From positions 1 through 47,145 of the forward strand of contig CALWYB010000015.1 in NCBI GenBank assembly GCA_944385665.1: a stretch of DNA of 47,145 nt, read 5' to 3'. The position numbers were made by a program, and so were the translations under genes. Below the pieces are notes generated by a model. The model saw only the letters and a program-made list of their open reading frames with translations. It did no database searches and had not been told where the DNA came from. Each line of letters starts with the position of its first letter. The first letter of the stretch is position 1. Positions 22,848-29,552 of the stretch are shown piece after piece. The stretch comes from an uncultured Oscillospiraceae bacterium. GTDB taxonomy: Bacteria > Bacillota > Clostridia > Oscillospirales > Oscillospiraceae.

Positions 22848-23624
22848 ATGGCATTTGTAGATCTGGAACAGCGCGGCTCCATCGGCATTCTTACCATGAA
22901 TCGCCCCGAGGCCCTGAACGCGCTCAACGATCAGGTCCTGCGGGATCTGGACGCCGCCCTGGACGCGGTGGAGGCCAACGACGAGATCCTGGTGGTCATC
23001 CTCACCGGTGCGGGCCGCTCCTTTGTGGCCGGGGCCGACATCGGCCAGATGAAGGACTTCACGTCCGTCCAGGCCAAGAAGTTCGGCGCCTACGGCAACA
23101 GCGTGTTCCTGAAGCTGGAGAACTTCCCCAAGCCTGTCATTGCCGCGGTGAACGGCTTCGCTCTGGGCGGCGGCTGTGAGCTGTCCATGGCTTGTGACAT
23201 CCGTCTGGCCAGTGAGAAGGCCAAGTTCGGCCAGCCCGAGGTGGGCCTGGGCATTACCCCCGGCTTCGGCGGCACCCAGCGCCTGGCCCGCATTGTGGGC
23301 GTGTCCAATGCCATGGAGCTCATTCTCACCGCCAAGGTCATCAAGGCCCAGGAGGCCAAGGAGATGGGCCTGGTCAGCCACGTCTATCCCGCCGAGGAGC
23401 TGATGGACAAGGCCATCGAGCTGGCCCAGGCCATCGCCGCCAACGCTCAGGTGGCGGTGCGGCAGTCCAAGGCCGCCATCCGCCACGGCCTGCAGACCGA
23501 TATGTACACCGGCGCCGCCTTTGAGGCCGAGGCCTTTGGCCTGTGCTTCTCCACCGAGGACCAGAAGGACGCCATGACTGCCTTTGTGAACAAAGAGAAG
23601 GTCACCAGCTTTAAAAACCGCTGA
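22848..23624 (+). CDS. Enoyl-CoA hydratase / crotonase family protein
   Basis: 258 residues, standard length. The oxyanion-hole segments FVAGADIGQM and GFALGGGCELSMACD are present, and the two catalytic glutamates are at positions 111 (GGGCE) and 131 (PEVGLGI). This pattern fits short-chain 3-hydroxybutyryl-CoA dehydratase, the crotonyl-CoA-forming step of butyrate synthesis, which would suit the organism; exact chain-length preference cannot be read from sequence. AAGGAGG lies 10 nt before the ATG. It is monocistronic (promoter before, hairpin after), with no other butyrate gene nearby. Confidence 0.93.
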   Translation: MAFVDLEQRGSIGILTMNRPEALNALNDQVLRDLDAALDAVEANDEILVVILTGAGRSFVAGADIGQMKDFTSVQAKKFGAYGNSVFLKLENFPKPVIAAVNGFALGGGCELSMACDIRLASEKAKFGQPEVGLGITPGFGGTQRLARIVGVSNAMELILTAKVIKAQEAKEMGLVSHVYPAEELMDKAIELAQAIAANAQVAVRQSKAAIRHGLQTDMYTGAAFEAEAFGLCFSTEDQKDAMTAFVNKEKVTSFKNR

Positions 23625-23639
23625 TAGGTCCCAAAACAG

Positions 23640-23688
23640 GGCTGCGGCCGGCGCAAGTGCGCCGGCCGCAGCCTTTGATTGCATCTTT
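23640..23688 (+). terminator. Crotonase terminator
   Basis: Perfect 15-bp stem GGCTGCGGCCGGCGC / GCGCCGGCCGCAGCC, loop AAGT, followed by a T-rich segment. Confidence 0.85.
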
Positions 23689-23723
23689 ATTTTACTGCCG
23701 ACACCGCAGAAGGAGCTTTGTAC

Positions 23724-24662
23724 ATGCTGAACATTGCAGACGTTTTTTCCAACCTGGTGGGGCTGTTTCTGCTGATCGCCGTGGGCTATGCCGCGGTGAA
23801 GCTCCAGATCCTCCCCGCCTCCTCCACCAAGCTGCTGAGCAATCTGCTTATGCGTATCACGCTGCCCGCCACCGTGCTGACCTCCCTGGTGCGCCCCTTT
23901 GACGCCGCCTTCATCCGGGACGGCGTACTGATCGTGGTCCTGGGGACGGTCCTGTTCGCCCTGTATGGCCTGCTGGCCTTCCCAGCCGTCCGCCTTTGCC
24001 GGGTCCCCCAGGGACGCCGGGGCGTATGGATCTTCTGCAGTATGTTCAGCAACAACGGCTTCATGGGCTTTCCTGTGGCCCTGGCCCTCTTTCATGAGGA
24101 GGGGTTGGCGCTGGCCGTCTTTCTGGGTATCCCCTTCAACCTGCTGGCCTATACCCTGGGCGCCAAGCTCCTGTGCATGGACCATGGGGCGCAGGATGCC
24201 GGAGCGGCGCCCTCCTGGCGCTCTATTCTCCTCACCAGCGTGAACTGTGCCACGGTGCTGGGTCTGGTGCTGTATGTGGCCCAGATCTCCATCCCCGACG
24301 TGCTCTCCACCCCCCTGACCCATCTCTCCAACATTACCACCCCCCTGTCCATGCTGGTCACCGGCATGAATCTGACCGAGGGGCGGGTCAGCGACCTGCT
24401 GCGGGACCGGGACGTCTTTTCGGTCTCCTTCGTGCGGCTGATCTTCTTCCCGGTGCTCACCTGGGCTATTCTGCGTCTGCTGCCCATCTCCAATTCTTTG
24501 GTGGTGGGAGTTACCTTGATCATTATGGCTATGCCTTCCGCCGCCATCAGCGCCATTTTGGCAGAAACCTATCACTCGGACAAGGAATTTGCCGCCCGGT
24601 CGGTGTTTCTCTCCAGCCTGCTTTGTATCATCACCATCCCCCTCATCTCCCTGCTGCTGTGA
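23724..24662 (+). CDS. AEC-family transporter
   Basis: 312 residues with about ten hydrophobic helices in the two-times-five arrangement of the auxin efflux carrier (AEC) family. Visible family features include LLMRITLPATVLTSLVRPF, FSNNGFMGFPVALALF and the second-half repeat VVGVTLIIMAMPSAA. Members export organic acids such as malate or malonate; the substrate here is unknown. The ATG at 23724 has AAGGAG 8 nt upstream, whereas the longer frame starts at an SD-less TTG at 23679 inside the preceding terminator region. No plus-strand terminator with a T-run follows; the hairpins behind it face the other way. Confidence 0.9.
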   Translation: MLNIADVFSNLVGLFLLIAVGYAAVKLQILPASSTKLLSNLLMRITLPATVLTSLVRPFDAAFIRDGVLIVVLGTVLFALYGLLAFPAVRLCRVPQGRRGVWIFCSMFSNNGFMGFPVALALFHEEGLALAVFLGIPFNLLAYTLGAKLLCMDHGAQDAGAAPSWRSILLTSVNCATVLGLVLYVAQISIPDVLSTPLTHLSNITTPLSMLVTGMNLTEGRVSDLLRDRDVFSVSFVRLIFFPVLTWAILRLLPISNSLVVGVTLIIMAMPSAAISAILAETYHSDKEFAARSVFLSSLLCIITIPLISLLL

Positions 24663-24672
24663 TTTGGGCATG

Positions 24673-24693
24673 AAAAAAACGGGCCTTCGCCCG
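24673..24693 (-). terminator. Second minus-strand terminator behind the large RNA
   Basis: Minus strand: CGGGC-GAAG-GCCCG followed by TTTTTTT. A back-up stop about 20 nt beyond the first terminator, directly before the convergent AEC gene end. Confidence 0.8.
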
Positions 24694-24710
24694 CTCCACA
24701 CCAGATAGAG

Positions 24711-25380
24711 AAAAGAAATGACCCTTGACCGCCCGTTTCGTAATTCGATGCAGTCAAGGGTCATTTCTGGTGGTTCTTGTTATCTAACATCATATGGTTA
24801 CCTCCATTTCTATCAATTCGCATTTACCACACGTTCCGTTTACAGGATGTCGATTTCTGCCATTCAACTTCATTGCCGCGCGTCAACTACGCCGTGCATC
24901 CTCGCTTATGAGGTTCTGTACTGTTGTGGGATCTCATAATTCCTGTAACTTCCTGTGGTATTTGCGTTACCAGATCACACGTTGTATCCGACCAGCTGAT
25001 CTTGTATTGGGTTTCAGAACGTACCGTTGGTTTGCGAAGGGGTTTTCAACATCCCTGGCATTTTGATTACCATTTGAATTCTTCTCTGCTTCAATTCCTT
25101 CTTGTTTTCTCTTCAGCTTACCGACTCTCATGAGCTTTCCTGGTCCGCCGGGTACTTGCAAGTGAAACCGAATTGCATTTAATTTGGAATCCTTGGGAAA
25201 TTTCTTTGCCTGGGGTTTTGAAGTTCCTTTGCTTACCTAGGGATTGATCTGTGATCCGCTACATCTTTGACAGCTTTTTTGTTTTTGATTTACCAGGGAT
25301 TTGATATATCTCAACTTTCTGCTGTCGGATCAGGTGCATCTGGTGCTTAGGTTTGCTACCACATTGGTATCACCCTTTCT
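24711..25380 (-). ncRNA. Candidate large structured non-coding RNA (ROOL-like or new class)
   Basis: About 670 nt, much more AT-rich than its surroundings, with its own TTGACA-17-TATATT promoter and a 14-bp terminator. No reading frame above about 65 codons has an SD or family resemblance. Nested perfect pairings occur in the RNA: 24963-24966/24819-24822 (4 bp), an AA/AA internal loop, 24954-24960/24825-24831 (7 bp), 24941-24948/24840-24847 (8 bp) and 24933-24939/24906-24912 (7 bp). In the 5' part 25321-25331 pairs with 25269-25274 plus 25253-25258 (GAUCCG and ACAGC helices), and 24997-25002 pairs with 24972-24977. A-rich linkers separate the helices, as in ornate large RNAs. A lone non-coding unit of this size in gut Clostridia fits ROOL best among known classes (OLE, GOLLD and HEARO are alternatives), but I cannot verify a consensus match. 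It is not RNase P RNA, tmRNA or SRP RNA: their conserved blocks are absent. Confidence 0.72.
24716..24766 (-). terminator. Terminator of the large RNA
   Basis: Perfect 14-bp stem AAATGACCCTTGAC / GTCAAGGGTCATTT with a 23-nt loop; on the minus strand it runs into TTTCTTTTCTC. Confidence 0.88.
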
Positions 25381-25386
25381 GGCTAT

Positions 25387-25415
25387 AATATAGCACCCGT
25401 CCCTGATTTTGTCAA
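25387..25415 (-). promoter_or_regulatory. Promoter of the large RNA
   Basis: Minus strand: perfect -35 TTGACA (25410-25415), 17-nt spacer, TATATT (25387-25392). No SD or start codon lies at a sensible distance downstream. Confidence 0.85.
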
Positions 25416-25470
25416 CGGTTTTTGGGAGAAATTACAATTCATTTTGCAAGTTTTTTGAAAATCTCTTGCA

Positions 25471-25501
25471 AAAAGGGCGTGCCCGCCGGGCACGCCCTTT
25501 T
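25471..25501 (-). terminator. Terminator of the VanW-DUF2461 operon
   Basis: 14-bp stem AAAAGGGCGTGCCC / GGGCACGCCCTTTT, 3-nt loop, abutting the DUF2461 stop codon. It insulates the RNA promoter just downstream. Confidence 0.9.
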
Positions 25502-26176
25502 TCATCCCTGCTCCGGGGGCGGATCTCCCGCCAGAGCCATGAGATAGTCGTAATAGGGTTTCAGAAATCGGAATCCCTCCGCCACCTGCTGGGCCAGCTC
25601 CGGCTGGAACAGCAGCCCCTCGCAGTTTTCATCCCGGGTGATGGAGATGCTCTTGCGGTTGTACCAGGGGGACAGCAGGGGCCCCGGGTCCCCCTTTGGC
25701 CGCTTGTACATCTCCCCCTCCAGAGCAAACGGGGAGCGGTTGAGCTTCCGGGCCAGCTTTTCCATGGGCTTGGGGTCCCGGTCGATGCGGGCGCGGAGCT
25801 TGGCCATGGTGACGGGAGTGGGGTCGTAGCAGCCCATGCCGAAGCTGTAATACTCCGGGGCGATCTCAAAATAGAAGGCGGGGAGACTGACCCACTGCTC
25901 CTTTGGGCGGCGCAGGGTGAACCACAGATGGTCCTTATACGGCCCCCGGCCGTGGAGCCGCCGGGCGTCCCGGTAGATCCGGGAGACGTGGAGATTGAGC
26001 CCCAGCTTGGGGAAGGCGTCCTCCATGTTCTCCTGGAGCTCCGCCCCCAATTGGCGCAGGGGTTCATCCACGTAAGTGAGATACTCCTGCTTGTGCTGCA
26101 AAAACCAGCTGCGTTCGTTGTTCAGGCGGATTCCCCACAGGAAATCCACCGCTTGCTGTGAAAAACCTTGAAACAT
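25502..26176 (-). CDS. DUF2461 domain protein
   Basis: 224 residues, single DUF2461 (TIGR02453-type) domain: GFSQQAVDFLWGIRLNNERSWF near the start, then VSRIYRDARRL, GPYKDHLWFTL, FYFEIAPEYYSFGMGCYDP and LARKLNRSPFALEGEMYKR. The fold resembles Fe/2-oxoglutarate-like small proteins but no activity is established. AAGGAG precedes ATG 26176. It starts 9 nt after the VanW gene, so the two are co-transcribed; the biological link between them is unknown. Confidence 0.92.
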   Translation of the reverse strand: MFQGFSQQAVDFLWGIRLNNERSWFLQHKQEYLTYVDEPLRQLGAELQENMEDAFPKLGLNLHVSRIYRDARRLHGRGPYKDHLWFTLRRPKEQWVSLPAFYFEIAPEYYSFGMGCYDPTPVTMAKLRARIDRDPKPMEKLARKLNRSPFALEGEMYKRPKGDPGPLLSPWYNRKSISITRDENCEGLLFQPELAQQVAEGFRFLKPYYDYLMALAGDPPPEQG

Positions 26177-26185
26177 GCTCGCTCC

Positions 26186-27967
26186 TTAGGCCACCTGGCT
26201 GCTGGAGGCAGCGGCGGGCTGCTCCGCCTGGGTCTCGGCAGGGGTTTCCTCCGTCGTCTCCGCCGGAGTCTCAGGCTGCGTGGCAGGGGTCTCCGTCTGG
26301 GGCTGAGGGGGAACGCCGTTGACCCAGGTGGATGGATCCCCGTCCGCGGGGTTATACAGGATGGTCTTGGGACGCATCTTGTAGGTGCTGGAGGTCATCT
26401 GCTGCTTCTCCACCAGGTTGCCGTTTTTGTCATAGATATACCGGTAGGTGCTGGCACTGATGCCGGTGTAGGGATTCTGCTTGCTGTCCACCTTGGTGGT
26501 GCCCCGTGGGATGGAGGAGTCCGCCTTGTACTGGGTGGTGGGGTTGACCTGATCGTAGGTGGTGCTCTTGGGCACAGCGTAGTAGCCGGTCTCGTTGGTA
26601 CCGTAGATCTCCACGGTCAGCTTCCGCCTGCCCCCCTGGTCATAGCTGCGGGTGACGATCTTCACCGGGTAGTTGGTGTTGTTCTTGAACCGGAAATCGG
26701 TCTGTCCGTAGTATACCGTGGCATCCATGCCCTCATCCACATAACCGGTGTTGTACATGTGGGCCTTCCGCTCCACCACCTCCAGGGTGGTGTGGAGGAC
26801 GGCGTAGTAGATGGTGGAGGAGGTCTGGCAGATGCCGCCGCCCACCTCATCCACCGAGGCGCCGCCGGAGTACACCGGCGCGGACAGATAACCCTTGGCC
26901 GCGGTGCGGCTGCCGGTGGTGTTGTTGTAGGAGAACACCTCGCCGGGCATGAGAACCACACCGTTGCAGGCCTGGGCGGAGAGCTTGACGTTGTGCTTCC
27001 GGTTGGAGGAGCCGCTGACATTGGTGGTGCCGCTGCCCAGCAGGTCCCGGAACAGCTTGGCCTGCAGGCTCTCCTTGGTCTCCTTGGGCTGGGTCAGGGT
27101 GAGGGGAATGGAGACCGTCTCGCCCTCGGCGGCGGACTCGTAGGCCGCCTTGGCCTGCTCCACATCAAAGTCCACGCCCACCACCGAGTCGGTGGCCTGA
27201 TAGGTCTCCGGGTCCACCGTAGCATCCACAGGCTCAGTGTGCAGCTCCTGATACATGACCTGGAAATCCGGCTCCTGGGGGCTCTCCTCGTGGGCAGTGA
27301 GGGTCACCGTCTCCGGCTGCACGCTCTCGCCCCGCATCTGCTCTGCCAGTTCGTCCTCCAGAGCCTGCTTCACCTGCTCCCGGGACTTCTCCCGGTCGAT
27401 GGCCACACCGGTTACCCCCTTGGTGATCTTCAGCTGATCGCCCTCGATCACATAGGCCGCCTGGGTAATGCCGCCGCCGGCCAGCTCATCCGCCTCATCC
27501 AGCAGGGTATCCAGCTGCTTCTGGCCGTCCTCGCTCCAGTCCAGTACCAGGTCCACATCCCGGTCCGCCCCCAGCAGGCTGCTCAGATAGGCGCCGCCCT
27601 GGAGGATGAAATTGCTACGCCCGGCCTGCCAGGCCTGCTTGGCGCACGCCTCTCCGTCGAGACGCATGGCGCTGCCCTGAATGCTGCCGCTCCAGGTGCC
27701 GTACTCCAGAGGGACGGTGAGAGCCTGGCTCTGCTCCATGCTCTGCTCCAGAGTGGACTTGGCCTGCTCCTGGGTCATGCCGCCCACCGGAACGCCGCCC
27801 ACGGTGACGCCCTTTAAAATGGTGGGGGAGCTGCCCACCCAGGCACACAGGCCCACGTAAGCGCCTACCACCACGACGGCCGCCGCGCCGATTCCGATCC
27901 ACAGTCCTTTTTTCTTTGGATTGTCAGGCCCTTTTTTTGTCTTTTTCTGAACCCGATGTCCTTCCAT
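26186..27967 (-). CDS. VanW-family cell-wall protein
   Basis: 593 residues. A basic cytoplasmic N-terminus and one transmembrane helix (residues ~22-43) are followed by a large outside part: a YoaR-type peptidoglycan-binding-like region (residues ~60-270) and then the VanW domain with SSNRKHNVKLSAQACNGVVL, MPGEVFSYNNTTGSRT and VDEVGGGICQTSSTIYYAV. The C-terminus is a low-complexity Pro/Glu/Thr tail of about 50 residues. VanW proteins accompany some vancomycin-resistance clusters but no such cluster is present here; the function is envelope-related at most. GGAGG lies 10 nt before ATG 27967. First gene of a two-gene operon. Confidence 0.93.
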   Translation of the reverse strand: MEGHRVQKKTKKGPDNPKKKGLWIGIGAAAVVVVGAYVGLCAWVGSSPTILKGVTVGGVPVGGMTQEQAKSTLEQSMEQSQALTVPLEYGTWSGSIQGSAMRLDGEACAKQAWQAGRSNFILQGGAYLSSLLGADRDVDLVLDWSEDGQKQLDTLLDEADELAGGGITQAAYVIEGDQLKITKGVTGVAIDREKSREQVKQALEDELAEQMRGESVQPETVTLTAHEESPQEPDFQVMYQELHTEPVDATVDPETYQATDSVVGVDFDVEQAKAAYESAAEGETVSIPLTLTQPKETKESLQAKLFRDLLGSGTTNVSGSSNRKHNVKLSAQACNGVVLMPGEVFSYNNTTGSRTAAKGYLSAPVYSGGASVDEVGGGICQTSSTIYYAVLHTTLEVVERKAHMYNTGYVDEGMDATVYYGQTDFRFKNNTNYPVKIVTRSYDQGGRRKLTVEIYGTNETGYYAVPKSTTYDQVNPTTQYKADSSIPRGTTKVDSKQNPYTGISASTYRYIYDKNGNLVEKQQMTSSTYKMRPKTILYNPADGDPSTWVNGVPPQPQTETPATQPETPAETTEETPAETQAEQPAAASSSQVA

Positions 27968-28359
27968 AATTCCATTACCTCCACACGCCGGAGGGATTCC
28001 GGCATGTCTTTTTGTTTATTTCTCCGCCTAACGCCGGATTTATATCCACATTTCTCACCAATTCTGCGTATTCCCGGAGATCAGCCCCATTATAGCACCC
28101 CTCTTTCTTCCTTACAATTACAGAACAGTTACAACTGTCTCTTCCAAATTTTGCCTCAAAAGCAAAATCCTTGGATGAGACTTTACTTTTTTCGGCCCTT
28201 GGGGTATCATGTTTTTTACGCAGGAGCGTCCCCTGCCTCTCCAGTCTATGCGGATTTAAACAATTTTAAGAAAATCTCAATTGGATTTTGACGCAGCTCT
28301 GTTAAGATATTTTGTAAGCAGACCGCTCCCGCGGCCTACCATCGGAGGGAACAGCCACT
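27968..28359. other. Divergent intergenic region, VanW / XpaC-like genes
   Basis: 392 AT-rich nt without a gene. Holds the VanW promoter at 28089-28117. For the XpaC-like gene only a weak candidate is visible (TTGGAT 28281-28286, 16 nt, TAAGAT). Nothing else recognised. Confidence 0.6.
28089..28117 (-). promoter_or_regulatory. Promoter of the VanW-DUF2461 operon
   Basis: Minus strand: TTGTAA (28112-28117), 17-nt spacer, TATAAT (28089-28094). The leader would be about 115 nt. Confidence 0.78.
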
Positions 28360-29511
28360 ATGTCAAATTATCAGTATCGAAAAGGGAAAGGAACCAACGG
28401 GGATCTGCCCTATTGGATCATCGCGGTGGTACTGCTGGTCTGTATGCCGCCCATCGGCTTTTTTATGATCGTGCTGAAACTGCTGGGCGGAAAAAAGCGA
28501 GCTGGGCGCAGCGGCACCACCTACACCCGGCGTCCGGAATCCCAGCCGCTGGGAGCTCGCACCACCTCCCCCCAAGCCGCCCCCGAGCCCACCGCCCAGG
28601 CCCGCAGCGCCCAGCTGGCTGCCATGAACCGGAAGGGCCGCACCCTCACAGTGGTAGGGGCCGTACTTACCGCCGTCTTTCTCCTGTCTTCTCTGGCCGG
28701 CCTCAGCGACGCGTTTTACTGGCTGATCCACGGGGAGCTGACCTGGTTTTTGGAGGACCTGACCAATATGCTGCCCATCCTATGCTTTTTGGGCGGCGGC
28801 GCCGGGTGCCTGCTGAACGGCCTGCGGCGTCAGAAAAAGGTCTCCCGGTTTCGTCAGTACCTGGCCATGATCGGCCGGCGCACCAGCATCTCTCTGGCAT
28901 CCCTGTCCTCGGCCACCGGTGCCTCCCCCGCCAAGGTGCGGGACGATCTGGAGGATATGCTGGAGGAGAACCTGTTCCCCAACGGATACCTGGACCTGGG
29001 CAGTGGCATGCTGGTGGTCTCCGGCGACGGCCTGTCCGATCCGCCCAAGCAGGAACCCAAGAAAGCGGAGCCTCCCAAGCAGGAGCGCCCCCAGGACGCG
29101 GTGCTGGAGGAGATCCGGGCGGTAAACGACGCCATCGACAACCCCCGCCTCAGCCAGCAGATCGACCGCATCGGCGTGATCACCGCCAAGATCCTGGACT
29201 ATCAGCGGCAGCACCCGGATAAATCTCCCCAGCTGCACAGCTTCTTGAGCTACTACCTGCCCACCACCCTGAAGATCCTCCGGGCCTACGCCCAGCTGGA
29301 GGACCAGGAGGTGGCGGGTGAGAACATCACCGCCGCCATGGAGCGCATTGAGGGCATGATGGATAAAGTGGTGGAGGGCTTTGAAAAGCAGTTGGACCAG
29401 CTGTTCCAGGGGGACGCCATGGACATCACCACCGACGTGGAGGTGCTGGAGCGGATGCTCTCCAAGGACGGTCTGTCCACCGACAAGGACGGAATCCGGC
29501 TAGAGCTATAA
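28360..29511 (+). CDS. XpaC-like (5-bromo-4-chloroindolyl phosphate hydrolysis) family protein
   Basis: 383 residues. One N-terminal helix (DLPYWIIAVVLLVCMPPIGFF), a Pro/Ala/Arg linker, two further hydrophobic segments at ~95-150, then a winged-helix-like stretch (FRQYLAMIGRRTSISLASLSSATGASPAKVRDDLEDML) and the XpaC-type helical domain with LHSFLSYYLPTTLKILRAYAQLE near the C-terminus. The family name comes from a phosphatase phenotype in Bacillus; no catalytic centre is obvious, so an enzymatic role is doubtful. GGAGGG lies 9 nt before the ATG. Confidence 0.85.
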   Translation: MSNYQYRKGKGTNGDLPYWIIAVVLLVCMPPIGFFMIVLKLLGGKKRAGRSGTTYTRRPESQPLGARTTSPQAAPEPTAQARSAQLAAMNRKGRTLTVVGAVLTAVFLLSSLAGLSDAFYWLIHGELTWFLEDLTNMLPILCFLGGGAGCLLNGLRRQKKVSRFRQYLAMIGRRTSISLASLSSATGASPAKVRDDLEDMLEENLFPNGYLDLGSGMLVVSGDGLSDPPKQEPKKAEPPKQERPQDAVLEEIRAVNDAIDNPRLSQQIDRIGVITAKILDYQRQHPDKSPQLHSFLSYYLPTTLKILRAYAQLEDQEVAGENITAAMERIEGMMDKVVEGFEKQLDQLFQGDAMDITTDVEVLERMLSKDGLSTDKDGIRLEL

Positions 29512-29512
29512 T

Positions 29513-29548
29513 AAAAAATGGCTGACACCTGTGTGTCAGCCATTTTTT
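29513..29548. terminator. Bidirectional intrinsic terminator
   Basis: AAAAAATGGCTGACAC / GTGTCAGCCATTTTTT with a 4-nt loop, between two convergent genes. Confidence 0.93.
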
Positions 29549-29552
29549 ATGC

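Noticed and set aside
24794-25066. Plus-strand 90-codon frame in the AT-rich region
   Set aside because: No SD, no promoter on that strand, and it lies opposite the structured RNA; homologous annotations would most likely be spurious.
24967-25161. Minus-strand 64-codon frame inside the RNA
   Set aside because: Begins at a TTG without an SD, the internal ATG has no SD, and the segment overlaps predicted helices. The composition is Lys/Asn-rich but resembles no family I know.
26186-27967. VanW as part of a vancomycin-resistance cluster
   Set aside because: No vanH/A/X or regulator genes nearby; VanW-domain proteins are common envelope proteins in Clostridia.
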